Shown here piece after piece: positions 43,084-52,845 of a stretch of 64,000 nucleotides of DNA. Each line of letters opens with the position of its first letter. Within the stretch, counting starts at the first letter, position 1. Source of the DNA: Sporodiniella umbellata (taxonomy: Eukaryota > Mucoromycota > Mucoromycetes > Mucorales > Rhizopodaceae). The translations under genes and the position numbers were made by a program. Under the pieces are notes generated by a model. The model searched no databases. It saw only the letters and a list, made by a program, of their open reading frames with translations, and was not told the DNA's origin. The stretch spans positions 186,001 through 250,000 of the forward strand of contig JAIXMR010000002.1 of assembly GCA_025677835.1 (NCBI GenBank), read 5' to 3'.

Positions 43084-43293
43084 GATGTGTAAATCAAAAG
43101 AGATAACTCAAACAAAGAAAAAGCACAAGTCTGTTTTATAGATCAAGTAAAAAGGAGCATTTTGATAAGGAGAAAGAGGAGCTGTGTCTACAAGCAAAAC
43201 ACTCCTCTATCTAAGGAGGAACTAAACACAAGTTTATATATATATATAGAAAAAAAAAAGGGTATAGTAGAAAGCAATGCTGGTTATTGAGTA

Positions 43294-44049
43294 TTAGATA
43301 TGAAGTGAGCGTCTTAAAGAAGAATCCAGAGCATAGTGAGGAGGGGCGCTAGGTGTATAAGCTGGAGGAGGGCCTTCAGGCACAGCAAAACGTGAGCAGC
43401 CCTCGTCGCATTGATCATCTACAACACCATCAAGTTCTTTTGCGGTAGGGGCGGAGGGTGTGGCCTGCGATACAGAAAGGTGTCTCCTTTGATTCAATGT
43501 TGTCGCCTCCGCTGTTGTAAGTGGAGGGGGAGGAGGTGGTGGAGGTGGTGGGGGTGGTGCAGAAGGAGCTATTTCCTGTTCAACAATAGAACTTTCTTCT
43601 TGCTCTGTCATCATAGCCTCTCGTTTTCTCTTGTTTTTAGCTCGCATCCGGCTAAATATGACAATTGTGGCAGCAACAGCTATTACTCCGAGTCCTCCAA
43701 CAAGTGAGAGAATCAGGATCATTCGCCTGATGGCATTCTGGTTTTGATCTGACAAGGTTGAGTTTGTAGTGATTGGAGAAGTGCTATCGGAGTTAGGTTG
43801 CTGCTGTTGTGGAGGAACAGTACCAGGATCAGAAACGTTATGAATAACAATTGGGGTGGAGATAGCTGTTTCGGTCACCGTACTGTAAACCGTTTCAGTA
43901 GCAATGACTTGGGTGAAATGATGTACACCCTTTCCGTCTCGATAATCAATCAGGGAAGTGATAAGATGTGTTCTAGGACTGGGCAGTAGGGTTGAGTTGC
44001 AATTAAACAAGGCAAAAAGCAACGAGAAAATGTATATCGAGGGCCTCAT
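43294..44049 (-). CDS. Single-pass membrane protein with PPxY and PSAP motifs
   Basis: Single exon, 251 residues, ATG at 44049. Layout: signal peptide at about 1-20 (MRPSIYIFSLLFALFNCNST), a Ser/Thr-rich extracellular region of about 85 residues with N-glycosylation sequons (NVS, NST), a membrane segment at about 110-133 (MILILSLVGGLGVIAVAATI), a basic stop-transfer (RMRAKNKRKR), then a cytosolic tail. The tail has a proline run of about twelve residues, three PSAP motifs and two PPxY motifs (GPPPAYTPSAPPHY). PPxY binds WW domains of Nedd4/Rsp5 ligases and PSAP binds the UEV domain of Tsg101/Vps23, so the tail looks designed for ubiquitin- and ESCRT-linked sorting. It may be a wall-stress sensor or a ligase adaptor (inference). 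Confidence 0.82.
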   Translation of the reverse strand: MRPSIYIFSLLFALFNCNSTLLPSPRTHLITSLIDYRDGKGVHHFTQVIATETVYSTVTETAISTPIVIHNVSDPGTVPPQQQQPNSDSTSPITTNSTLSDQNQNAIRRMILILSLVGGLGVIAVAATIVIFSRMRAKNKRKREAMMTEQEESSIVEQEIAPSAPPPPPPPPPPPPLTTAEATTLNQRRHLSVSQATPSAPTAKELDGVVDDQCDEGCSRFAVPEGPPPAYTPSAPPHYALDSSLRRSLHI

Positions 44050-44344
44050 CGCCTTTTAGAATAAATCGAAAGAAAATCAACAAAATGAAATTTTTGCTCA
44101 ATGAGAAGTGGAAATATCTTTTTTTTTTTGGCCTCAGCCGGTTTTTTTTTTTTTTTCAAAAGAAAATCATATGTCCTCGGTAGTGAAATAAATGATCAGT
44201 AAAAAAAGAGATAGAAAACGTTTTGCAGAGGCTTGGTGAGATCCAAAGGGTATCAACAGAGATTGTGATTTTAAACATTCAATAGACAAGTCTATTGAAG
44301 CAGGGTTCGTTCTCGTCTCACCCCTAAAGTTTATTACAAGAAAT

Positions 44345-44713
44345 TTATTCCTCATCTTCTTCGTTTTCATCGTTGGCGATGTTGAAGTAACGAAGTTCGA
44401 AGGTTTGCTTGTCAGAAGCAATGACACGGAGCCAGTCACGGATTTGGTTCTTCTTCAAGAACTTCTTGGTGAGGTACTTGAGGTAACGCTTGGAGAAAGC
44501 AATGTTGGTAACAACGGTGATCTTGTTATCGGCAGAGCGAGAGATGGTAACAGCTTCACCGAGGTTGTTGGTGCGACCTTCAACCTTGATACGATCATGG
44601 AGGTACTTTTCGAAAGCAGCAGCATCGAAGATCTTATCGTTGGCGGGACCGGAACAGTCAATGATGAACTTGGACTTCTTGGCGACAGCAGGGGTGGTCT
44701 TGACAGGAGCCAT
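44345..44713 (-). CDS. Ribosomal protein eL22
   Basis: Single exon, 122 residues, ATG at 44713 ([20 protein letters not shown]). It matches eL22 along its full length: [15 protein letters not shown], then [20 protein letters not shown], the basic [20 protein letters not shown], and the acidic C-terminus NDENEEDEE. eL22 is a structural protein of the 60S subunit. Codon choice is strongly biased towards C-ending codons (for example AAC, GAC, AAG), as expected for a highly expressed gene and unlike its neighbours. The promoter side has a TATA-like TTTTTATAATT near 44771. Confidence 0.97.
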   Translation of the reverse strand: MAPVKTTPAVAKKSKFIIDCSGPANDKIFDAAAFEKYLHDRIKVEGRTNNLGEAVTISRSADNKITVVTNIAFSKRYLKYLTKKFLKKNQIRDWLRVIASDKQTFELRYFNIANDENEEDEE

Positions 44714-47508
44714 TGTTAAAATTAAAAAATGGGAGAAAGAGGTCGAATAAGTTTGAGGATCCTTGGGGGCTTTTTATAATTTTTGTAAAAAAAATTTCTT
44801 TTTCAGTGGGTGTGACAGCTTGTGACTTGTGTTTGGACGGGGTCAGCCTTTCTTTCACTTTAGTTGATTCAAGCTTTTTTTCTATTCTTAAGAGTATAGA
44901 AAACTTACTCAACTTCTAAGCATAGAGCCAGACAACGATGGTGAACATCCTCTTAATTACATGGTTGGCGTAAATAGATTATGTTGACGTATAGAAACAG
45001 TGAATGTGGCTTGAGATAGTGTCCCACGAATTGGTGCAAAGTGCATCCAAAACTTTTAAGCAGAGAGCATGTAAAAGAACACATTAATTGAGAGAAAAAG
45101 AGATTATTGAAACGATTCTGCTGCCTAGGTCACGTTGTATACCGAATCTTAATTTGATTAGACTTCATTTTGTGATTCTACCTTCAACAAAATAATTTGT
45201 TATCATTGTATTATACGAGCTACAAAATGGTGTTGTGTACACTATAACACAAAACATAACAGCCAAGAGAATCTAACAAAAGAAAGATTGGCTATATGTT
45301 TGTTCCTGAATTCAATCAAAGAAAGCGCGGGAGTACAATGATAGGCTGCTATATTAAAAGTAGTCACACTGCCTCATGACAATACTTTGTTGGATCGAGC
45401 TCATAGTTTACACCGTTTGAAATCATATTTGGTTACTCCTTGAGATTTACTGTCCCCAAACCCTGTATTGAAAAGAAATAAGGCCGCCTCTTGTTTCTAT
45501 CACCTACAGATTGTACGAATGCCTGATAAGTTTTAGAATATTAGTTTTATAATATCATGCCTTCTGCAAGGCTTCGGCTTCCAGTATATAGCCGTATACG
45601 TTTGGTAGGTTGGTGTTATAGTCTAGCAAGGATTATTGTTTTCAAAAAATTGCAGCTATATCTTATACATAGGTTGGAGACCACAGTATAGATAGAAAGA
45701 GATTGGTTCAATTTATATAAACCTAACCCAAGAGTAGTACCACAAGTGAATAGTTGTACTTTGAAGGCTCTCTTTTTTTTTTTTTAGCAAGCTGTGCAAA
45801 GCTTCAAGCAGTTAAAGGTCACGTGGCTTTAATGGCTCCATTAGCTATTCAAACCAAGCTTGGCAGCCATAACAAGTTTGTTTTTCTTCATTCAGTCAAT
45901 GTCAACAGTGTTAGATATCAAGGTTGTCACTTTCTATAAAATACACAGTCTGACTCTTGCCCAGGTCCAAGTCTTTTCTTTGAGCTTACTTTTTTTTTTT
46001 TGCACAAAGCTGTAGCTATTCCTCACAAACAACTGACCACAGTTTGGATTATCGACAAGGTAGGGGATCAAAACTGTTGGAAGGCAAGTGCTTTCTTATG
46101 AAGCCTTATTCTATACAAGAGTAATGTATGGTTCAACAATAGGCAAAACGAACGCCTGAGCTTTTTTTTCTCAAGCGATTTTACTTGGGCTTTCTTGTTT
46201 TGTACTGATTTAGTTTCTGTATCATTCTCTCATCAGTCTGATGGCTGTTATTGGCTACCTTTTCTGCAATAGCCTTCTCAAACGACATCTATTCTCAAAG
46301 CCGACTGTCCCTCTTTAGGCTATGCTGGGCTTTATATAATCCAGTGGAGGGCAATCTATCTGAGATAACAAAGTTTCACCCCCTTCCCGTCGTACAGGCC
46401 GTCGCCCGTCTCGTAACCAAAAAAAAAAAAAAAACTCTTTATGACTCAAACAGAGAAGAAGAGATGAGTGCACTTTGGTGAGTTGAACGCATACGGTAGG
46501 ACATCACTCTTTTCTGAATAACAAACAATGGCAGACCCAAGTTCTTTTTTACAAGCACTGTTGGTATTTTTCGATTAGCGATGCTACCTAGACGTACATG
46601 CAGTGCAGCCATTTTTGATTCTAACTATGTTACGGAGTTTAAAAATAGAACAAGCTGGCGGTTTCTCTCAAACGACATGGGCCAGGTTGTGTTGTAAGGG
46701 GCTAATATGAAACGAGTGTTTTGAACACAGGAATGACGATAGAAGCTAACCCGATTTCTGAGCAGCCCTAAAAACGCTTTAAGACAATACCTGAGTCCGT
46801 GGTAATAAGAGCCGATGTTAGCGGTTACATAAACTGTAAAGGAACTTGCATTTGTACTACACCGACTTTCCCAAAAACATCACTCTTCTAATTGAAAGTC
46901 ACTTTTAAAGACAACAGACTAAAACCTTAAAAGAAACTACAAAAGCATTGCATGTGAAAAGAGCAAGTGACCTTCCTGCACTACAGGCAGATCTGCTGGC
47001 ATCTGTAAAGGTATGTGTTTGTTTACAGTCACTGTGTGTTTATAGACTCACTGGACTGATATCTAACCCAGCAATAGCTTAATAGAGTTTAAATCAACCC
47101 AGTAGGCTGTTTTAAAAGTATGAGCTAGCCATTGCGTTGTCCCTAAGCTGAATCTGAAATGAGGTGATGGCTCTTGGAGAAATCAACAGAAACGCATGTA
47201 TATTGTATAAAGAAATATCTTTTTGACGTTTTTCGTTACAAAGGTAAAATTAAGCTATTGTGGCTTGTACTTTTTTTTTTTTTGTTATTATTTGAACACA
47301 GTTCCTGAAAATTATATTAAAAAGGAATCTGAAAGGAGGGCCAAAGCAACCCATCGAGCCAAGAAGAGCTAATGTTCCAATAATAAATCGAGTTACAGGA
47401 ACATGCAAAAACATTACGTAATATAAAAGGAACCACACTTTTTTTTTTTTTTTTAGAAAGTCCACCTTTTCTTTAATATATATATTTTTTTTTTTTTTTT
47501 TTTCAAAA
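44714..47508. other. Gene-poor region with scattered coding-like traces
   Basis: About 2.8 kb without an assemblable gene. Blocks that look like decayed exons on the plus strand: near 45786-45925 (KLQAVKGHVALMAPLAIQTK and following), 46011-46082 (AVAIPHKQLTTVWIIDK), 46226-46340, 46630-46697 and 46918-47015 (KALHVKRASDLPALQADLLA). Separations contain stops in all frames and T-runs resembling introns. I infer either a heavily decayed gene or a divergent gene with many tiny exons; no family is recognised. The 270 bases before the endopolyphosphatase start are T-rich. Confidence 0.35.
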
Positions 47509-48995
47509 ATGAAGCCTGTATTGATTTTCACTGCTTACTGCTTCTCCATTCTACTTATAGTGTACCATTGGCACAAAGCCATGCCGTTTTTTGTTAACAA
47601 TGGCTTACTATCGTATCCTGGAATTATAGGGTTTAGCCGTTTTCCAGTATCTACACATAAAAAACCACAGTTTGGTTACTTTCTTCATATAACCGATGTA
47701 CATGTAAGTATTCTCAACGATAAGGGAAAGACACTGAAAAAAAAAACGTACACAGATGGACGAGGATTATAAGGAAAATGCTACGTTCAAGTCAGCCTGT
47801 CACAAGTCAGCCGCCGCTCATCATTTATCTGGCAAATGGGGCTCACCTGGTAAAAAATGCGATGCGCCGATCAGCCTAGCCGAACAGACACTGAAATGGA
47901 TATCCAAAGAGTGGGTTGATAAATTGGACTTTGTGTTGTGGACTGGGGATAACGCAAAGTAAAGACAAAGAGAGAGTCACTTTTAAAAAAAACTAATGTA
48001 AACCGATTAGGCATGACTGGGATAAAAAATTAAAACGAAGAAAGAAAACGATTTTCGAGTCAAACCAGCGTATGACGGATATGATGCTGGGCACATTCAA
48101 GAACATACCTGTGATTCCTAGCTTTGGAAATAACGACGTATATCCACACAACCAGATGAGCGACAAAGATACTGATCTGCTTGATTTCTATACCTCCCTT
48201 TGGAAACATTGGATACCCGCTGATCAGCGTGCTACCTTCCGCCAAGGTGGTTATTTCACCTTGCGTTTGCCACAACTACACATCATTTCGCTCAACACCA
48301 TGTTTTTCTTCAAACGAAACAAGGCAGTGGATAGCTGCAAGCACCCAAAAAGCCCAGCGTTTAAACAGCTTGTCTGGTTCGAAAAGCAACTCAAAATGGC
48401 ACAGTCAGACCATGCAAAAGTATATGTGATCGGACACGTTCCGCCATCTTCCCGTGACTATAAAAGTGCCTGTCTGACCCAGTATATGCAGGTGATCTCC
48501 CGCTATACAAAGGTTGTGGAAGGCCACTTTTTTGCCCATCTAAACATGGATCATTTCCTGATTTACGATACCAAAAATGAAGGGGATTTGGTCATCAACA
48601 AAAATGTGGACGCCTATTCAGACTGGCTTTACACTATGTACCAGTCCTTGACCCAGACTCAGTCGGAATCTTCTTGGCTCGTCGTCCAAGTGTCACCCTC
48701 CGTTTTGCCTGTTTATTACCCCACCTTTAGAATTTACCAGTACGAAATTAACGACAACCACCCTAAGCTGTTGGGCTATTCCCAATACTACTCTAACCTC
48801 ACTTACTGGAACGACTACGATCACTTAGAATACGAACTAGAATATACCACCAAAGATCAATATCATATGGAGGACCTATCCGCAGAATCTTACTTTAGTT
48901 TAGCAAAAGCAATGGTTAACCAGAACGATCTATGGTCTTTATACCGCGAACATATGGTGATAAAAACCAAGAATTTCACTGATTATGACGAATAA
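47509..48995 (+). CDS. Endopolyphosphatase, Ppn1-type metallophosphoesterase, three exons
   Basis: Exons 47509-47703, 47756-47958 and 48011-48995 join in frame to 460 residues. A hydrophobic N-terminal segment (residues 5-20, ending VYHW) acts as a type II signal anchor. All metallophosphoesterase motifs are visible: HITDVHMD (D-x-H), TGDNAKHDWD (GDxxxHD), SFGNNDVYPHN (the GNxx motif), VIGHVPP (GH) and EGHFFAHLNMD (GHxxxH). SACHKSAA and GKWGSPGKKCDAP are the cysteine-bearing inserts of the acid sphingomyelinase/Ppn1 group. Ppn1 cleaves long inorganic polyphosphate in the vacuole. The protein is shorter than yeast Ppn1. An SPX-VTC gene of the polyphosphate system lies 4 kb further on. Confidence 0.93.
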
Positions 48996-49051
48996 TACAA
49001 GCTTTTATATCTTTTTTTGAAAGTCTTTTTATGTAGATGTGTAATTTAATG

Positions 49052-50059
49052 TTAAATGTGAGTTTTCTTTAATTGTGCGACCAATTCATCCTGTTGATCT
49101 TTATCGGCATTGGGGGTTTGTGCTTCTGCCTTTTCAGCTTCCTTCACTAGCTTATCTTCTTCCTCTTCTTCCTCTTCTTCCTCTTCTTCACTGTCAATCT
49201 CCTCCATATCGTCCAACTCGTCTAAAGCGTCTTCATGTCCCCAAGCAGCCAAAGCTTCTTTGAGTTCCTCCACTATCGGATGGTCTTCTTCAAATCGATT
49301 TCCATTTAATTCGATTTTCTCTAAATGTTGAAGTTCCTTGATTGTGTTAACCAACACCTTGATAGCATCGGCCTGGATTTCGTTGTATTGAGCCAAGAGC
49401 GCTTTGAGCTGCTTGTTTTGAATCAAGGACTCAAAGACCAAAAGACCACCTCGCTTGGATAACAAACAGTCAGACACGTTCAGTATTTGCAACTGAGGCC
49501 AGGCCTTCAAAGCACCAGCCAAGGCACGAGATCCCTTCAGGGTGAATGTGTTGTCCTGCAAGTCCAGATGAACCAACCCAGGACATTTCTCAAGCCCGCT
49601 GACCAAGGTGGCAACACCGTCAGGACGGATTCCGTTTTGAGGCATACGTACGACTTCTAAGGTACCATGGGAAGCAAAGGCGCGTGCCAAACGTTCACAG
49701 GATCCATCTTCAAGACGGTTACGACCACAGATGATTTTTCTAAGAGAAGAAGTACGGTTTTCGGCCTGGGCTTGATCAGCGTTCGCTTGAAGGGCTTGGG
49801 CTACCATGGCGCCACCGCCAATACCCAGCCCATTGTTATTAAGGCGTAAAGTCTGAAGTGTCTTGGTGTTGGTCAAGAAATCAATCAGGGGACGTGCACC
49901 AGCAGGGCCAAAAGCATTGTCAGATAAATCCAACTCCAAAAGATCGACTTTTTCAAACGCATCGCACAATGCCTTTAAAGCAAGAGGGATTTCTGATAAC
50001 AGACGACCCGTAAAAATATCAGAGAGCAACGCTTTCTAATCACTCAAAAAGTTAGCAAC

Positions 50060-50104
<45 letters not shown>

Positions 50105-50343
50105 AAAAAAAAATAACGGCAAACCTTTAGAAGAGTCTTGCCCTCCAGTGCTTTAGCCAAAGCTTGACTAGCTTCAACACCCAAAGTATTTCCACTCAAA
50201 TGGATTGTCTCAAGGTCTGGCATTTGTTGAATGGTCTCTACAAATTCTTTCACATCAGCAGCTGTATTCAACTTGAGTCCCTTTCCAACAATGGAAAAAA
50301 CAGTATTGTTTTCAGAAGCGTATGTGTTGATGGGTGTGGCCAT
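49052..50343 (-). CDS. Ran GTPase-activating protein 1 (RanGAP), two exons
   Basis: Exons 50343-50125 and 50035-49052 join in frame to 400 residues. It is made of leucine-rich repeats of the ribonuclease-inhibitor type: LETIHLSGNTLG, SDIFTGR with the catalytic Arg region, LLELDLSDNAFGPAGARPLI, LRLNNNGLG, IICGRNRLEDGS, VRMPQNGIRPDG, LDLQDNTFT and IELNGNRFEEDH. An acidic tail follows (MEEIDSEEEEEEEEEEEDK) and the end QLKKTHI resembles the fission yeast Rna1 end. RanGAP stimulates Ran GTP hydrolysis in the cytosol, ending export by CRM1. The intron has an A/T tract of about 40 bases. Confidence 0.96.
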
Positions 50344-50464
50344 TTCTTAAGAGGGATGTACGTATAGTAACTATAAAAAAGAGCGAAAAAAATCTTTTTT
50401 TTTTTTTTTTAAACGAAAGGAGTCGCGGCTCTTTAAATTATGCTTTTTATTTTATGTGTACAAT

Positions 50465-51247
50465 TTATTGTCGTAAGGCCCTTAATCTTTCTGTCAGCCT
50501 TTGATCTTCGTCTTTCTCTGCGGTCTTTCCTTGCAAAACCTTGCTTGGCTCTAACTCGTTCAAGGTATCTTTGAGTGCTAAACCATGCTCGTCTGCTACC
50601 TGGTGCATCAAGGATTCAACATCGTCCTGAGGTGTATTCAAAGTTGTTGTACCTGCCATAGCACCTTCCATATAGCCTGTCTGAACATCCAAATCTTCAA
50701 ATTGTGATTCGAATTTGTCCATAACCATCGAAATCTAGATACTATTAAGTATATATCGTCTTGGCTCGGTTTTCTATTTTTTTTTTAATAATAATAATAA
50801 AATACTTGTTCTAGATTCATTGTGTCCATTGCTCGCCCCATTCCTTTCACGACGTTAGCCATCGAGTTGGACACCTTTCGCATAGTGATAGCTGTCTGTA
50901 CACGACTGGCTACGGCATCAATACGAGAGGAGAGCTTCAACAAATTGAGTGCCTCATTTTTCTTGCGGATGGCATTGGAAGCGTAAATGCGTGCCCCTTC
51001 CATGTTACCATCTTGAATGGCCTTTTTTAGCCGTGTTTTTTCGGCTTGTTCATCTTTTTGACAGCGTTTCGATTGCTTATTCAGTTGCTTTGCTGTAAAC
51101 TGGCTCAAGAGTTAAAAGAAGCGAGGGAAATAAAAATGTATTCAAAGTACCTTAAGCTGAAAGAGTTGGTCTATAGTTTCAAGTAAGTACTTCAACCCCC
51201 CACTTTGTTTTTTAAAAAAAAGTTCATTTACTTTCTAAACCATTCAT
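50465..51247 (-). CDS. ESCRT-III protein Did2/CHMP1 (Vps46), four exons with two microexons
   Basis: Exons 51247-51232 (16 nt), 51170-51151 (20 nt), 51099-50806 and 50734-50465 join in frame to 199 residues. The joined N-terminus MNGLENQLFQLKFTAKQL matches the CHMP1 start exactly in layout, which is why I accept the microexons. Further landmarks: [50 protein letters not shown] helix 5 region, and the C-terminal MIT-interacting helix [13 protein letters not shown]. Did2/CHMP1 regulates Vps4 recruitment in multivesicular body sorting. Confidence 0.93.
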
Positions 51248-52845
51248 ATTGTATACGATTGTTCTGGCTTATTTCTTCTAAAATAAATAAAAAAGGGTTA
51301 AGAAAAGACAAAGTTGGCAAAAAAAAAAAAAAAGATTCGTCTACGTCATGGCGGAGTGACTCTATGTACGACAGATTAAAGTTGAGTATCAGGGCAGCTG
51401 AAAGTTGTTTCATACCTGAAAGGTGCCTTGGCTGATATATATAATTTATAGTACTCTATGTCCTATTACTACCAAAATCGGATAGTATTTTTCTTTAAAA
51501 ATAAAAATAAAAATAAAAAGCCGTGCTATGTAGTGGATAAACATTGTGTTCGTATAAACAAAAACAAAAAAGAATCAAGTACTTCACAAACCTACTGTCT
51601 ATTGGATACACAAGACTATAGTTTTTGTTTAAATGAACTCTTGGTTGCTTTTTATTCTAGCTAAAACTGATCTCTTGGGTACTTTCGAGTGAGGCAAATA
51701 GACGGCATTCCTCAAGAAACCTATTGCCTGTTTAGACATAGCGTCTTTGGCAACATTTTAAAGTCAAAATAATCCTTTGACTATTGGATGTTGCTTTTTA
51801 ACCAAAAAAAGAGAGTGCAACTCATCTACCGGCAAGTAGAGCTTGGGCTTTCAACTACGGTCTGAAAGCCATAGTCGCCTTAACCAAATGGTAGAGGGAA
51901 TAGATTAACGCCGATCTTTGTTACACAGTAAACAATACGTTTATCAAAGATACCATCCATCACCTTCACCCAAAAGTGACCTACTACAGCTCTAGTAATC
52001 TCAAAGCGATTCAAATTCTCTTTAGAATAGCTCATATCTATTTCTTTTAAAAATCTGCCTGGATAACAACAGAAAAAAGAAAATTTGAAAGCTTGTTGGA
52101 CAACTCAAAAGGTAGTTGACAGAAAGATGTAATGTTTGTTGGCTCAAACTTCAAAACTGGGTCTAGTATTACTTGTACATCACCAAGCAGCGTTTTGGTG
52201 TTCAGAAACAGGGTAAATACCCTACCAGACAATGTTCTTATAGAGAGTGACTCAAAAGATAAGAACAAAGGGTGTTTTTTTTTTTTTTCAAAATCCAAGA
52301 CTGTTCAGTTACACTTAGATTTAGAGTGAGTTTGGCAATAGATGAAGAAAACCTGTTCAACTTTGCATTTTAGCAAGCTACTGACAATTATAAATAGTGT
52401 GATGCTCAGCGCCTAAACGGATAGGCTTCCTTAGATGATTACCTATGTTAAATAACTCTATGGATTCATGTTTCTCATTACGTTTGTGCTGTACCAAATG
52501 TATTTGCTAATAATGACAAAACCGACAAACATTTCCGAAAATCGTCCTTTACAAATTATTAATTGCTTTACAAACTACGAATTTCCGAAAAACATCATCT
52601 TGTATCAGTTGTATGCATATTGTTTTTTATTTTTATTTTTTTTTGTGTATATAAACATAAAGATCGTGTCCTTCAGTGTTTTTCTTTCTTTTTCTTTTTT
52701 TTTTTTTACTGATATCGCTTTATTTGTCACACTTGTTTTTTGTTTTTGTTTTTTGCTTTTCTCTCTCTTTCTCTCTTTCTCTCTTGTCATTCTATTAACT
52801 ACTTGTATTTTTCTGTTTTTTTTTTCTTTTTTTCTTGTATATAAA
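51248..52845. other. Intergenic region with one possible relic gene
   Basis: 1.6 kb. Only the minus-strand trace at 51890-52298 looks coding. The last 250 bases before the SPX-VTC start are very T/C-rich. Confidence 0.45.
51890..52298 (-). pseudogene. Possible gene fragment with a frameshift, unknown family
   Basis: A 75-codon open stretch (to stop 52047-52049) with coding-like composition (VFTLFLNTKTLLGDVQVILD, ITSFCQLPFELSNKLSNFLF) continues in the next frame after a T/A homopolymer (near 52044-52052) as LKEIDMSYSKENLNRFEITR and VVGHFWVKVMDGIFDKRIVY down to a stop at 51890. The single-base shift in a homopolymer could be decay or a base-calling error. No start codon and no family recognised. 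Confidence 0.3.

Noticed and set aside
44405..44719. Antisense frame across ribosomal protein eL22
   Set aside because: An artefact of strong codon bias in a highly expressed gene.
51339..51420. Small hairpin-like segment near 51.4 kb considered as a tRNA
   Set aside because: No cloverleaf, no T-loop consensus and no plausible anticodon arm. No tRNA was found elsewhere in the window either.
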